From NCBI GenBank assembly GCA_944390825.1, contig CALXRG010000004.1:1-64000 (forward strand): a stretch of 64,000 nucleotides of DNA, written 5' to 3'. The translations under genes and the position numbers were made by a program. The notes under the pieces were generated by a model. That model saw only the letters and a list, made by a program, of their open reading frames with translations, was not told the DNA's origin and ran no database searches. Shown here one piece after another: positions 46,749-56,202 of the stretch. The stretch is from an uncultured Akkermansia sp. (GTDB lineage: Bacteria > Verrucomicrobiota > Verrucomicrobiia > Verrucomicrobiales > Akkermansiaceae). Position 1 is the first letter of the stretch; each line of letters opens with the position of its first letter.

Positions 46749-47298
46749 TGTACCGTGTTCCTGCTGTTGTGCCGGCCGCATGTTCGCTAATCCGTGGGTG
46801 ATAGGTATCATCGCGGTGCTGGAGTTGGTTTTTGGCTTTATTTTGCTGGGGTTCCCTTATTTGCTGGGCGCTTCGGCGATATGGGTGACGGGGTGTGTAC
46901 TGATCATCGCCGGTGTGCTGCGTTTGTGCCAGCTTTTCCGTGCGGGAAATCGCTGGTGGAATCTCCTGGCTGGTCTTGTGTACCTGCTGCTTGGCTGGTC
47001 CATGATGGCGTATACAGAGGCATCCCTGATTTTCTGGACTTACGTGATTGCGTTTGCTCTGATGATCGGAGGTGTATTCCGATTTGTGATCGCTTGCATG
47101 ATGACGGAAAAGAAGGGGAAGGCCTGGCGGTTTATTAATGCGATTGTATCAGTGGTTCTGGGAGTGCTGATCGCCTACGGTTGGCCCGGTTCGTCCATCT
47201 GGTTTATCGGGACCCTGATAGCGGTGGAGATGATTTTCTCCGGGTGGACGCTGCTGTTTATGGCGATTGCCCAGAGACCGGCAGACGGGCGAGCGTAG
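46741..47298 (+). CDS. HdeD/DUF308-family membrane protein
   Basis: The ATG at 46741 overlaps the superoxide dismutase stop by 8 nt, giving 185 residues. About six hydrophobic helices alternate as in HdeD-type proteins (NPWVIGIIAVLELVFGFILL, ALMIGGVFRFVIACMM, VVLGVLIAYGWPGSSIWFIGT). A cysteine-rich N-terminus (CSCCCAG, residues 6-12) precedes the first helix. HdeD relates to acid resistance in E. coli; the role here is unknown. The coupling to SOD hints at a stress-related unit. Confidence 0.8.
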   Translation: MSDVPCSCCCAGRMFANPWVIGIIAVLELVFGFILLGFPYLLGASAIWVTGCVLIIAGVLRLCQLFRAGNRWWNLLAGLVYLLLGWSMMAYTEASLIFWTYVIAFALMIGGVFRFVIACMMTEKKGKAWRFINAIVSVVLGVLIAYGWPGSSIWFIGTLIAVEMIFSGWTLLFMAIAQRPADGRA

Positions 47299-47362
47299 TT
47301 GTCACGCCCTGTCATGCCCGAGCCGGGGCGGCCGGGCGCGTCCGGCAACTGAGCGTCGACAG

Positions 47363-47392
47363 AAGGGGCAGGCCCGTCAGGGCTTGCCCCTT
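47363..47392. terminator. strong hairpin between convergent genes
   Basis: AAGGGGCAGGCCC and GGGCTTGCCCCTT form a 13-bp stem (one mismatch or wobble) with a 4-nt loop, between the convergent HdeD-like and NadE-like genes. No clear T-tract follows, so it may serve as a bidirectional stop. Confidence 0.55.
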
Positions 47393-47556
47393 ACTGCAGT
47401 TTGGGGCCGGCCCCACTGTGAGAGCCGCGTTGAGCTGCAGTTGCGTTCCTTGCCTCGACGACGGCTGTGCCTTTTCGCTCATGGCTGTGTGTGCTGCCAG
47501 TGCCCGCCCGCCCGCCTGAGGCCGCATGTGCTGCCGGGGACGACGGGGTGGGTGGC

Positions 47557-49053
47557 TTAGTCGTTGAGCCGGTGCGCTGTAGGAAAGGAGAGCTGCTGGG
47601 AGGGGGGGGTGACGTAGAGTACTTGCGGCAGCTGGATTCGGCTGAGCGCCGTTTTGTTGATGCGCCGCTGGACGTAGCGTACGTCGTTCTCCCGGTAGAC
47701 GTCCGATGCATGGTGAATGAGCATTTCCGCGCTGTTGTTGAGGTTGGCCATCTCGTGGATGATGGAATCGATGGAGTTGGGTACTTTGGGCCGGGGACTT
47801 GGCAGCAGGTGCGGGTATTGCTCATGCAGAATGCAGTGGAGCGCGAACAGATCGGCTTCATACAGATCGCCCAGCGGGATTAGCATGCCGCAGGTTTCGC
47901 CGTAGAGGGTGAACTGGCCTGTCATGAGTTTGTGACGGTCAAGGGGGGAGATCAGCATGGCGCTGTGCTGCTCGGCGTAGGTGCTCAGCAGGCCGCCGCA
48001 GATGCGTTGGTACAGGGACTCCCGGGACTGGGTGTCAAGGGTGGCGGGGGCGCTTGTGAGCATGGTTTTTGCGTCCAGGTATACGCAGGTAATGCCGAGT
48101 TGTTCGCAGTGGGGGACGGGCAGGCCGAATCCGACGCCCAGGACGTTTTCTGTCCCTACGGCTTCACAGCACAGGACGGCGAGCAGGGGGGCGTTGTCGT
48201 GATCCAGGGGGATACAGACGCTGCTGTAGCCGTTGATGAAGGCGGTGTCGCGGATGCCCCGCACGATGGCTTGCCGCAGCTCGGCTGCGTTTGAGGGGGG
48301 GGGCTGATGGCAGGGGACGGCGTTCAGGCTGACGACCCGGTTTTGTTCTTTGAAGAAGGGAAGGCGCACGGTGGTTTGTCCATCCGGGTTGAAGGTGCCG
48401 GAGCCGCCGCCGTAGAGGATGCCTTCGCTGGTGCCGACCGGGTGGCAGCTGACGACGGTGCAGCCGTTGTTTTTGGCTTCCCACTGGTGGTTGCCTTCGT
48501 CCTGGTTGCTGCGGTTTTTGAACCAGATGCCTGTGGAGAGGTGAATGATGATGTCCGGTTTGAGGGTGTCCTCTACCAGCAGTTCGTCGTCAAAGATGTC
48601 TACGTAGAGCTGAAGTCCCAGCACCTTGGTGATGCCTGCGTCTTCCAGTTCGGTGACTTTGTCGTGCTCCAGCAGGAATGGGGCAATCGCCATGTCCGGC
48701 ACGACGCTTTCGATGCGAAGTTCGGGTTCTTGCGAAAAGTCAGGTACTTCAGCTGCCCACTGGTCGGCTTCTTCCGGGATGAGGGGGGCGTAGGCGCCCA
48801 GCAGCAGGGGGGCGCTTCCCAGCTCGCGTGATAGGGTGACGAGGGCTGCGTGTGTTTGTTGGATGAAGGCCCGCCGGCCAATGAGGTCTTTGGGCGCCAG
48901 CCCGCAGAGGGCTGTGGCCGGGGCTATGATCAGATCCGCCCCATGATCGAGACATTCCCGGTAACCCTGCACGATTTGTCGCAGGTTGCCGGGGAAATCT
49001 GCCGTCATGGGAAAGTTCTGTATCAGGCCAACTCTGAAGCTACGTTCTTGCAT
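47557..49053 (-). CDS. NadE-like protein, apparently catalytically inactive
   Basis: The protein (498 residues from the ATG at 49053) keeps the two-domain layout of glutamine-dependent NAD synthetase: an N-terminal nitrilase-like glutaminase domain and a C-terminal ATP-pyrophosphatase-like domain. Key residues look lost. Where NadE has PE in its PElaLtGY motif this has PATALCGLAPKDLI. The nucleophile Cys position reads LQLYVDIFDD. The SGG-x-DS P-loop is replaced by PLDHDNAPL before LAVLCCEAVGTENVLGV. GTGNKSE is replaced by SPLDRHK before LMTGQFTLYGE. It is probably a pseudoenzyme or has a new ligand. G-tracts of 8 and 9 lie in the gene. Confidence 0.72.
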   Translation of the reverse strand: MQERSFRVGLIQNFPMTADFPGNLRQIVQGYRECLDHGADLIIAPATALCGLAPKDLIGRRAFIQQTHAALVTLSRELGSAPLLLGAYAPLIPEEADQWAAEVPDFSQEPELRIESVVPDMAIAPFLLEHDKVTELEDAGITKVLGLQLYVDIFDDELLVEDTLKPDIIIHLSTGIWFKNRSNQDEGNHQWEAKNNGCTVVSCHPVGTSEGILYGGGSGTFNPDGQTTVRLPFFKEQNRVVSLNAVPCHQPPPSNAAELRQAIVRGIRDTAFINGYSSVCIPLDHDNAPLLAVLCCEAVGTENVLGVGFGLPVPHCEQLGITCVYLDAKTMLTSAPATLDTQSRESLYQRICGGLLSTYAEQHSAMLISPLDRHKLMTGQFTLYGETCGMLIPLGDLYEADLFALHCILHEQYPHLLPSPRPKVPNSIDSIIHEMANLNNSAEMLIHHASDVYRENDVRYVQRRINKTALSRIQLPQVLYVTPPSQQLSFPTAHRLND

Positions 49054-49075
49054 GGTGTGCAGCGCCGCTCTGCCC

Positions 49076-49104
49076 ATAATGCACTTTTCACTGTCAAATT
49101 GCAA
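49076..49104 (-). promoter_or_regulatory. promoter of the NadE-like gene
   Basis: On the minus strand TTGCAA (49104-49099), a 17-bp spacer and CATTAT (49081-49076) lie 22 nt before the ATG at 49053. The two in-frame ATGs further upstream fall within or before this promoter, supporting the chosen start. Confidence 0.5.
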
Positions 49105-49201
49105 GTCTAAATACTGTATGACGCTATATAAATTGTGCTGCGGCGTGCGCCGGCCGGGTTATCACGGTGCTAGGTGGGATGAGGCAGCCCGGTTTGCCGT
49201 T

Positions 49202-50788
49202 TCAGCGGTATTGCTGTGGGTCGATGTGCAGCTGGTGGATGCGGTAGTGGAGTTTGCGGATGGTGGTTGAGAGTTCGCGGGCTGCTGCGGAGATGTTGCC
49301 TTGGGTGTGCTTGAGGGCCTCTGTAATGAGTTCTGTCTCAAAGGCTGCTGTGAGGGACTCGAGTCCGGCTCCGGGTTGTGCCTGGGTTTGGCGGGTGGGT
49401 AGGGCTTCGGTGCCGGTGGCTGCGGCGGTCTGGAGGGACGGGGGGAGGTCGATGGCGTTGATGACGCTGCTGCCGGACATGATGACGGCTCGCTCGATCA
49501 TGTTTTCGAGTTCCCGGACGTTGCCCGGCCAGTGGTAGCTCATGAGCATGTCGATGGCGGGGGAGGAGAGGCGCCGTACGTTTTTGTGGTATTGTTTGTT
49601 GTATTTGGCCAGAAAGTAGTCGGCGAGGGGGATGATGTCGACTTTGCGGCGGCGCAGCGGGGGCACGGCAATGGGCAGGACGGCGAGGCGGTAGTAGAGG
49701 TCTTCCCGAAAGGTGCCTTCTTCCATCATTTTGCCGAGATTGCGGGAGGTGGCGGCGATGATGCGGGCGTCGGTGCGAATGGGTTGCTGTGAGCCGACGC
49801 GTTCAAAGACTTTTTCCTGCAGCACGCGCAGGAGTTTGACTTGTGTCTGGACGGGGATGTCTCCAATTTCGTCCAGAAACAGGGTGCCCCCTGTGGCTTC
49901 TTCAAAGCGCCCGATGCGTTGTTTGATGGCTCCCGTAAAGGCTCCTTTTTCGTGTCCGAAGAGTTCGGATTCGATCAGGCCCTCGGGGAGGGCTGCGCAG
50001 TTGACGGCGACAAAGGGGCCGTCCCGCCGGTCGGAGGCGTAGTGGATGCCTTGAGCCAGCAGTTCTTTGCCGGTGCCGGATTCGCCCAGCAGCAGTACGG
50101 TCGCGGAGGAGCGGGCGACTTTTGCCATTTCCAGGTAGACGCTGCGCATGGCCGAGGAGTGCCCGATGATGTTTTCAAAGTTGGTGTTGTTTTCCCCCAG
50201 TTCCTGGCGCATGCGGTCGTTTTCCCGCTGGAGTTGCTGGCGTTCGGCGACGAGTTCCCGGATGTTGGCGACGGCGTCTGCCAGGATGTTGGCGACGACT
50301 TCCAGCAGGTTGATGAGTTTTGTGAGTGTGCCGGCGGTCAGGACGGGGAAGGCGAGTGAAAGGGTGCCGATGACTTCGCCCCCATGCAGAATCGGTACGC
50401 AGAGAAAGGATTCCCGCATGTCTCCATGCAGGACGCCGGTGCGGTTGAGAAAGGCGGGGTTTTGCGAGGTGTCGGGGATGAGTGCTGATTTGCCGCTCAG
50501 GCCTACTTGGCCGGTGATGCCTTCTCCGAGTTTGTAGGTGCCCCGGGCTTCTTCTTCCTGGGAAAGGCCATAGGAGGCCTCGATGATGAGTTGGTCGCCC
50601 TGGCGCAGGCAGAGTGAGCCTTGGTTCATGCCCAGGTTGTCTTCCAGTACTTGCAGGATATGCTCCAGCAGCCCTGCGACTTCTCTCTGCTCGACCAGTG
50701 CCCGCGAAATCCCTGAGAGAACTTGGAGTTCCAGACTGTTGCCCGCCAGATTTGCCAGTGGTTGGGGTTCACCGGTCGGGTGGCTCAT
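49202..50788 (-). CDS. GAF-domain sigma54-dependent transcriptional activator
   Basis: A 528-residue NifA/NorR-like bacterial enhancer-binding protein. A GAF domain spans about 20-175, and the AAA+ domain has Walker A GESGTGKE (235-242), the sigma54-contacting GAFTGA loop (282-287) and Walker B FLDEIGD. A Fis-type HTH lies at the C-terminus ([23 protein letters not shown]). It activates sigma54 promoters on sensing an unidentified signal. It starts 33 nt after lptD, so the two may be co-transcribed. I found no sigma54-type GG-N10-GC promoter in the window, so its targets are unknown. Its leader is pyrimidine-rich. Confidence 0.92.
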   Translation of the reverse strand: MSHPTGEPQPLANLAGNSLELQVLSGISRALVEQREVAGLLEHILQVLEDNLGMNQGSLCLRQGDQLIIEASYGLSQEEEARGTYKLGEGITGQVGLSGKSALIPDTSQNPAFLNRTGVLHGDMRESFLCVPILHGGEVIGTLSLAFPVLTAGTLTKLINLLEVVANILADAVANIRELVAERQQLQRENDRMRQELGENNTNFENIIGHSSAMRSVYLEMAKVARSSATVLLLGESGTGKELLAQGIHYASDRRDGPFVAVNCAALPEGLIESELFGHEKGAFTGAIKQRIGRFEEATGGTLFLDEIGDIPVQTQVKLLRVLQEKVFERVGSQQPIRTDARIIAATSRNLGKMMEEGTFREDLYYRLAVLPIAVPPLRRRKVDIIPLADYFLAKYNKQYHKNVRRLSSPAIDMLMSYHWPGNVRELENMIERAVIMSGSSVINAIDLPPSLQTAAATGTEALPTRQTQAQPGAGLESLTAAFETELITEALKHTQGNISAAARELSTTIRKLHYRIHQLHIDPQQYR

Positions 50789-50821
50789 ATCGGTAGGGGG
50801 ATGGAAGGGTGCGGGGCGGAA

Positions 50822-53269
50822 TCAGAACGAGATCGGGGCTTCGGTGCCGGTTTCTCCCAGGAGGAAGCAGATGCCGAAGGAGGTGTCGCGTTTGCCACCG
50901 TTGTCACGGATGCAGACGGTGGCGCCGATATACCACGGACCGGCATGGCGGAAGATGGCATACTCTTGGATGGGAAGCCGTTTTTTCTTTGTTTCCCAGT
51001 CCCAGTGCGCGGCGATGGTGTAGCGTTCGTTAATGCGGATATTGGCCCGGATGACGGCTTGACTGGAGTCGTAGAGCACCGGTTGTCCGCTCAGGTAGCG
51101 GTGGCTGACGCTGATTTCCATCCACCGCGTGACCTGGTAGCTGATGGTGTTGTTGATTTGGGTGAATCCATCGCCGCCCTTGAGAAGCGGTGTTTGCAGT
51201 TCCAGCGAGTAGGAAAAGCGGTCGCTGGGGGTTATTCGGGCGATGTTGTAGAAGTTGGAGAAGGAGTTCGGGGAGTTGGGGTTGTCGGCGTTGTAGTCGA
51301 TGAAGCTGTTGAGCGAAAACAGAGTGCGCTGCTCTCCATCGACAGAGGTTTTGAAGGTGTTCTCTAAGCCCATGCGCCAGATGGTGGCTGTCCCCCAGTT
51401 GTCGATGCCTGTGTAACTCATCAAATCGAGCGGTACGGGGTTGATGGAGGTGCCGCTGAGGGTGCTTGACCAGGCGTCGATCTGGGGAACCAGCGGGTCG
51501 GAGGAGGAGGCAGAGGTCGCAGAGACAGTGGTGTAGGGGCGGATGATGTGTGTCAGCCCTTTCATGCCCAGCGGCCGGATGGCGAAGCTGTCGTATTTGC
51601 GGTGGAACTTAGTGTTGAAGTCGCATCCCAGGTAGGTGATGAAGCGGTTGTCGGTTCCGACGTCGTCCACGCCGTAGTAGCCCGTGTAGGCGAAGCCTGC
51701 TTTGGGGGTGACGTTCAGAAAGTTCAGAACCCTGAAGGCCGTGCTGAGCTCGTGCGTGGAGTTGACCCGCGCGTAGGTGTGGTCGTTGAGCAGGCGGGCA
51801 TAGTAGTTGCGCATGTCCTGGTCTTTGACTTTGTCCAGGGCTGCCAGATAGCTGTTGCGCTGGAGGGTGGGGATTTCCTGGCGGAGGAAGCCGGCGCTGT
51901 TGCGTGTTTCGTAGGCCAGCCCGGTTTTGCCGAGAGCGGTCCGGACCCGGTAGTAGGAGCCCTCCAGCCGACTGTCGGTGGTGTAGAAATCATTGGGCGC
52001 CAGGCGCGTGTAGAGCATCGTCTGGGCACTTGGGGAGACGTGGCTCAAGCGGATGGTGTTGTCGGGTTTATCGTCGACTTCACTGATGTCTTCGAAAAAG
52101 TCGCGCAGCATGTAGCGGTCGCTCAGCACGTTCAGATTCGTGGTGATGCTGGTTGTCGTCCTGGCGGCCGTATTGCGGTCGATGGTGTGGTGTGTTTGCA
52201 GGGCAAAGCGGTAGCGCTCGTGGTCGACGGGGGTGCGTTCCTGGTTGGTCGGGTTGATGTTGGGGTGTCTGTCCTGGACGTAGTACAGGGAGAGCCCGGT
52301 CATTTCTTTGTATTTCTTCTCCATCGCGACGTCTTCTACGCCGAAGCCGAGTGCAGGTCCGCGGCGTGCACGCCAGTCGGCCCTGGTGGAGATAACGTAG
52401 TCTGCCGTGGGAATGCTGTTTTCGACGCGGCGGTTGCCGACGAGAAATCCATAATAGTTGAGCAGGTACCCACCCCAGATGGACTTGAACCCGGGAATGG
52501 GCAAATAGCCTTCCTTGGGGTTGAGCGAATGGCTGAAGGTGATCCAGCCAAGGACGGGAACGGTGATGTCGTGATCAGCTGTGGCTACGCTGAGACCGGA
52601 GAGGGAGAAGGATTCATCAAGCCTGACGGTGAGCTTTTTCGCTCCAATCCAGGTCATGGGTGTTTCCTCGTCTTCTGTTGTCAGGTAGGCGTTCCGGATT
52701 TTGGCGACGCGGCGGCCGTCTTCGAGTGTCACAAACTCAATGTCTGAGCCCCTGATGATGATGCCCTGCAGCCTGCCCCGCACGGTGCGGGCCGTGAATC
52801 TGTTGGTCTCCCAGTTGTAGCTGCCCGATTCGGCCATGATGAGGCTCTCGCCCTGGTAGAAGGTCAGCGGGCCGTGCATGATGGCGGTAGAATCCGGCAG
52901 GTGGATTTCCACATCCTGGGTGATGATATCCGCTCCGCTGGACGTCCGCATGCGGATGCCTTGCGTGGCGTCGCGGTAGGTGACGACCCGACTGTCATCC
53001 CGGTATTCTACGACCGCATGGGCGCTGTCGATCTGCAGTGCTTCGGGCAGGGTGAACTTGAGGGCGTTGTTGAATTCGCGCGCGCCGCGCATCGTCAGCT
53101 CAGATACCGGGTTGGGCGACGCTGTGGAGGGGAGCGCGTCGTCCGGCAGGGGAATGAAGGAGGTGTCCTCCCCCGCAGCGGTGGCTCTGCCACTGCCGAG
53201 AACCAGCAGCAGAGCAAGGGCCATGCTGCCGGACAACCAGAATAACGGGCGGTTTTGTGATTTGTTCAC
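50822..53269 (-). CDS. lptD: LPS-assembly protein LptD
   Basis: An 815-residue outer-membrane protein. The GTG start at 53269 fits a perfect upstream promoter. A signal peptide runs to about residue 31, followed by an OstA-like beta-jellyroll (about 60-220, e.g. ESLIMAESGSYNWETNRFTARTVRG). The C-terminal beta-barrel (about 230-815) has alternating aromatic strands and ends in short strands with a final Phe. LptD inserts LPS in the outer leaflet with LptE. Few cysteines are present, so the E. coli disulfide pattern seems absent. No lptE gene is adjacent. Confidence 0.85.
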   Translation of the reverse strand: MNKSQNRPLFWLSGSMALALLLVLGSGRATAAGEDTSFIPLPDDALPSTASPNPVSELTMRGAREFNNALKFTLPEALQIDSAHAVVEYRDDSRVVTYRDATQGIRMRTSSGADIITQDVEIHLPDSTAIMHGPLTFYQGESLIMAESGSYNWETNRFTARTVRGRLQGIIIRGSDIEFVTLEDGRRVAKIRNAYLTTEDEETPMTWIGAKKLTVRLDESFSLSGLSVATADHDITVPVLGWITFSHSLNPKEGYLPIPGFKSIWGGYLLNYYGFLVGNRRVENSIPTADYVISTRADWRARRGPALGFGVEDVAMEKKYKEMTGLSLYYVQDRHPNINPTNQERTPVDHERYRFALQTHHTIDRNTAARTTTSITTNLNVLSDRYMLRDFFEDISEVDDKPDNTIRLSHVSPSAQTMLYTRLAPNDFYTTDSRLEGSYYRVRTALGKTGLAYETRNSAGFLRQEIPTLQRNSYLAALDKVKDQDMRNYYARLLNDHTYARVNSTHELSTAFRVLNFLNVTPKAGFAYTGYYGVDDVGTDNRFITYLGCDFNTKFHRKYDSFAIRPLGMKGLTHIIRPYTTVSATSASSSDPLVPQIDAWSSTLSGTSINPVPLDLMSYTGIDNWGTATIWRMGLENTFKTSVDGEQRTLFSLNSFIDYNADNPNSPNSFSNFYNIARITPSDRFSYSLELQTPLLKGGDGFTQINNTISYQVTRWMEISVSHRYLSGQPVLYDSSQAVIRANIRINERYTIAAHWDWETKKKRLPIQEYAIFRHAGPWYIGATVCIRDNGGKRDTSFGICFLLGETGTEAPISF

Positions 53270-53277
53270 CTGCGTAA

Positions 53278-53306
53278 ATTGTGCCCTAATCAGGGGGTTT
53301 TGTCAA
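53278..53306 (-). promoter_or_regulatory. lptD promoter with -10 eight nt before GTG
   Basis: A consensus TTGACA (53306-53301), a 17-bp spacer and CACAAT (53283-53278) on the minus strand, then 8 nt to the GTG. It overlaps the stop codon region of the upstream acyltransferase gene and predicts a leaderless lptD mRNA. Confidence 0.7.
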
Positions 53307-55179
53307 GCTTTCCATCCGGGGCGGAGAGGGGGGAATAGTCCTTGCCCCGGTATCGCTTCACGATGCGTTCCGGCGTTTGCGTCAGATCGATGACAACGAG
53401 GCAGTCCAGGGTGTTGCCAAAACTGCGGTCGATGCCGAAGGAAACCATCTGCCCCCCGAGTCGCAGATATTGTCTCAGCAGCACCGGGATGCCTTTGCCG
53501 CCGGGCTCCAGGTCGGCGACGATACTGTTGAGCATCTGGATGTCAGGTATGGCGGTCGGCAGGAGCCGCTCGTCCTCGCTGTTGAGTCCTAACTCGTGCG
53601 GAGGGGTGAAGGCGCGGATGTCGCGCGCGAGTTCGCGGTTCATGCAGCAGTCTTTCAGGTAGGAGAGAATGAGGGAGCGGGAGGTTTCCGAGTAGTCCTG
53701 GGAGATGCTGACGGTCCCAAAAAGATAGCGGTATTGGGGGTACCTGTTGAGGAAGCGGCCGATGCCCATCCAGAGGGTGTCGAGGGAGGCCGGGAGTTTC
53801 TGGTACTCGGGGGTGATGAAGGCACGTCCCATTTCGAGGCTCAGGGGCAGGATGCGTCGTATCGCCGGGCCAAAGGAGAAGAAGGCGGCGTTGTAGATGC
53901 CTTTCTCCCCGTGTTCTTCCAGGATGCGATCCACACGGCCGACCCGGTAGGCTCCGGCGAAGCATTTGGCTTCGTTGTCCCACATGATCAGGTGCAGATA
54001 GTGACGGTCATAGGCATCGATGTCGCATTCCGTGCCGGTGCCTTCGCCGACCGCGCGAAAAGTGCGCTCCCGCTGGATGCCGATTTCGCGCAGCATGAGC
54101 GGGATTTGCCCGGCCTCCGCGCCGTACACACCAAAGCGGCCGTTTTCGGAGCAGTAGAGCAGGCAGTCCTTCGGCAATCCCGCCATTTCTGCGTTGAGCG
54201 CTTCGGCTGACGGCCGTTCGCCCAGGGGAGGTTGGGAAGGTGCAGCGGCAGGTGAGGCCGTGCTTGTATCGGTGGACGGAGCTGGGGTTCCCGTTCCCTC
54301 GGGAGCGTTCCGTTTGAGCTGCTGCAACTCCTCCCGAGTCGTGGCGCTGCTGCCGTGGCGGGTGCCGTGGTAGCGCTGGAGCATGACGCGCAGGCGGAGG
54401 TGGTCGGAGAGGGCCTCGTCGCTTGGCAGCAGCTTGAGAATGCCGGGGGAGATCGCCTTGCCGATGTGGATGGTGTGCCGCATTCGCCCGTCTCTTTTGA
54501 CTTCCCTCGCCAGCAGGGAGGAGCGGTGCCGCTTCGCTACCATGCTCACCAGCTGGAACAAGGTACCGGTGTGGCCGGAGATGTGCATCGGTACGACGGT
54601 GGCCCCGGTTTTGCGGATGATACTGGCGATGTTGGTCTGCCACGGGTCGTCGATGACGCGCCTGTCCAGGCGCGAGTATGTCGCAGCCGAGCCGCTTGGA
54701 AAGACGAGGATGCAGTGCCCTTCCTTGAGCCAGCGCAGGATTTCGCGCATGCTGGTCAGGTTCGCCCGGGTGGCCTGCTCGCCTCCGTAGACATCCACTT
54801 TGATTTCGTAGGGCCGCATGCCCCGTACGCAGTCGAGGAATTCGTTGACGACAATGCGGATGTCCGGGCGTACTTTCAAGGCTATGTCGCCGAACATCAG
54901 ACCGTCTGACATGCCGTGCGGGTGATTGGAGACGATGACGCACGGACCTTCTACCGGTATGTTTTCCAACCCGGTCAGGTCGTATTGCAGGTTGAGGTAG
55001 TGGCAGGCAAGCTCGAAAAAGTTCTTGCGGCAGCCCGCATTCCAGTCGTCTTCGATTTTGGCGTGGGCGACATTGAGGGCGTGCAGGCCTAGGAAGCGTT
55101 CTCCCAGGTTGATCATCCACTCCGGGAGGTGTTTGCCCACGGAGATTTGATCTCTCAGGTCTACCATTTTTTGTCTCAT
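53290..55179 (-). CDS. two-domain acyltransferase (PlsC-like + GNAT; OlsF-like)
   Basis: A 629-residue fusion. The N-terminal half has the lysophospholipid-acyltransferase motif NHPHGMSDG within GPCVIVSNHPHGMSDGLMFG, then FPSGSAATY. The C-terminal half matches the GNAT-type N-acyltransferases of ornithine-lipid synthesis (FGPAIRRILPLSLEMGRAFI, LWMGIGRFL, YLFGTVSISQDYSETSRSLI). A Pro/Thr/Ala linker joins them. This parallels bifunctional OlsF, which makes ornithine or similar aminolipids. The start at 55179 is chosen because the ATG of the longest frame (55245) lies inside the promoter spacer; 55167 is an alternative. Confidence 0.78.
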   Translation of the reverse strand: MRQKMVDLRDQISVGKHLPEWMINLGERFLGLHALNVAHAKIEDDWNAGCRKNFFELACHYLNLQYDLTGLENIPVEGPCVIVSNHPHGMSDGLMFGDIALKVRPDIRIVVNEFLDCVRGMRPYEIKVDVYGGEQATRANLTSMREILRWLKEGHCILVFPSGSAATYSRLDRRVIDDPWQTNIASIIRKTGATVVPMHISGHTGTLFQLVSMVAKRHRSSLLAREVKRDGRMRHTIHIGKAISPGILKLLPSDEALSDHLRLRVMLQRYHGTRHGSSATTREELQQLKRNAPEGTGTPAPSTDTSTASPAAAPSQPPLGERPSAEALNAEMAGLPKDCLLYCSENGRFGVYGAEAGQIPLMLREIGIQRERTFRAVGEGTGTECDIDAYDRHYLHLIMWDNEAKCFAGAYRVGRVDRILEEHGEKGIYNAAFFSFGPAIRRILPLSLEMGRAFITPEYQKLPASLDTLWMGIGRFLNRYPQYRYLFGTVSISQDYSETSRSLILSYLKDCCMNRELARDIRAFTPPHELGLNSEDERLLPTAIPDIQMLNSIVADLEPGGKGIPVLLRQYLRLGGQMVSFGIDRSFGNTLDCLVVIDLTQTPERIVKRYRGKDYSPLSAPDGKLDKTP

Positions 55180-55230
55180 ATATCGAAATGGCTTTGCGTG
55201 GCGGTCTGTTCGCCGCGTCTCTTTCAGAAA

Positions 55231-55259
55231 AGAGTAGCACAACATGCACTTCAGGTCAA
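55231..55259 (-). promoter_or_regulatory. promoter of the OlsF-like gene
   Basis: TTGACC (55259-55254), a 17-bp spacer and TACTCT (55236-55231) on the minus strand, about 51 nt before the ATG at 55179. Confidence 0.6.
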
Positions 55260-55335
55260 CTTCAAAGCGTGTTAGGATGCGACGCTTTCGGCTGAATCTG
55301 CTGTTATATGCGGGAGCTGGCGGCTTGGGGTGGGG

Positions 55336-56202
55336 TTAGTGTACGGAAGCTCGCGCAACCTGAAAGGCACGGATGGTGCTGGAGGGGTTGGCCACGCCCT
55401 GTCCTGCGATGTTAAATGCCGTGCCGTGATCCGGGCTGACCCGCAGGCGGGGCAAGCCGATGGTGGCGTTGACGGCGGAGTCGAACTCAATGAGTTTCAG
55501 CGGGATGAGGGCTTGGTCGTGATAGGGGGCGAGGACGGCGTCGTACTGCCCTGAGGCCGCATCCCGGTAAACGCAGTCAGGGACGCAGGGGCCGGCGATG
55601 TCGGCTTGGGGGAGATGAGCCTGCAGTTGGGTGACGGCGGGGGCGATGATGCGTTGCTCTTCGTCGCCGAAAGCACCTGCTTCTCCGTTGTGTGGGTTGA
55701 GGCCCGCCAGCGCGATGCGCGGGTGACGGATACCGGTGCGCTGGAGGAACCGGACCAGTAGGCTGCCGATGCGCACGAGTTCCTGGGTGGAGAGTTTCCC
55801 TGGAACCTCTGAGAGGGCAATGTGTGTGGTGGCCAGTGCCACGGTGAGTTTTTTGCCCGTGAGGCACATGGCAAAGTCGTGCACACCGAGGCGGGCGGCG
55901 AAGAATTCGGTTTGCCCCGGGAAGGGGAACCCGACGCGGTGCAGTCCCTCTTTGCACACGGGGGCTGTCACGACGGCATCGATGTGGCCGTTTTTCAACG
56001 CTTCAGCGGCGAGTTCGAGGTGTTCAAGTGCCGCTTGGGATGTCTCGGTGCTGGGGTGGCCCGGGGTGCAGGGAATGGCGCGGCCGATCAGGCGGTATTC
56101 TGCATCGGCCGGGAGTGCGGGGAGGGCTTTGGCGATGATTTCCGGTCCTATTCCTGCCTGATCGCCGAGGGTGTAGCCGATGACTGGTGAAGTGAGGCTC
56201 AT
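55336..56202 (-). CDS. pdxA: 4-hydroxythreonine-4-phosphate dehydrogenase PdxA
   Basis: PdxA oxidises 4-phosphohydroxythreonine in the pyridoxal phosphate pathway. The 288-residue protein has GDQAGIGPEII (13-23), PFPGQTEFFAARLG, and the three metal-ligand histidines in ALATTHIALS, LNPHNGEAGAFG and APYHDQALIP. HGTAFNIAGQGVANPSS closes the active site. It is about 40 residues shorter than E. coli PdxA, mostly in the N-terminal half, and has Gln where E. coli has His in GHTEFF. It follows the small membrane-protein gene by 26 nt. Confidence 0.9.
   Translation of the reverse strand: MSLTSPVIGYTLGDQAGIGPEIIAKALPALPADAEYRLIGRAIPCTPGHPSTETSQAALEHLELAAEALKNGHIDAVVTAPVCKEGLHRVGFPFPGQTEFFAARLGVHDFAMCLTGKKLTVALATTHIALSEVPGKLSTQELVRIGSLLVRFLQRTGIRHPRIALAGLNPHNGEAGAFGDEEQRIIAPAVTQLQAHLPQADIAGPCVPDCVYRDAASGQYDAVLAPYHDQALIPLKLIEFDSAVNATIGLPRLRVSPDHGTAFNIAGQGVANPSSTIRAFQVARASVH

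Noticed and set aside
49202..50788. NifA, implying nitrogen fixation
   Set aside because: The domain order is shared by many GAF-sigma54 activators and no nif gene is near.
55180..55245. Upstream ATG at 55245 as the OlsF-like gene start
   Set aside because: That ATG lies between the -35 and -10 boxes of the best promoter, so it would not be transcribed.
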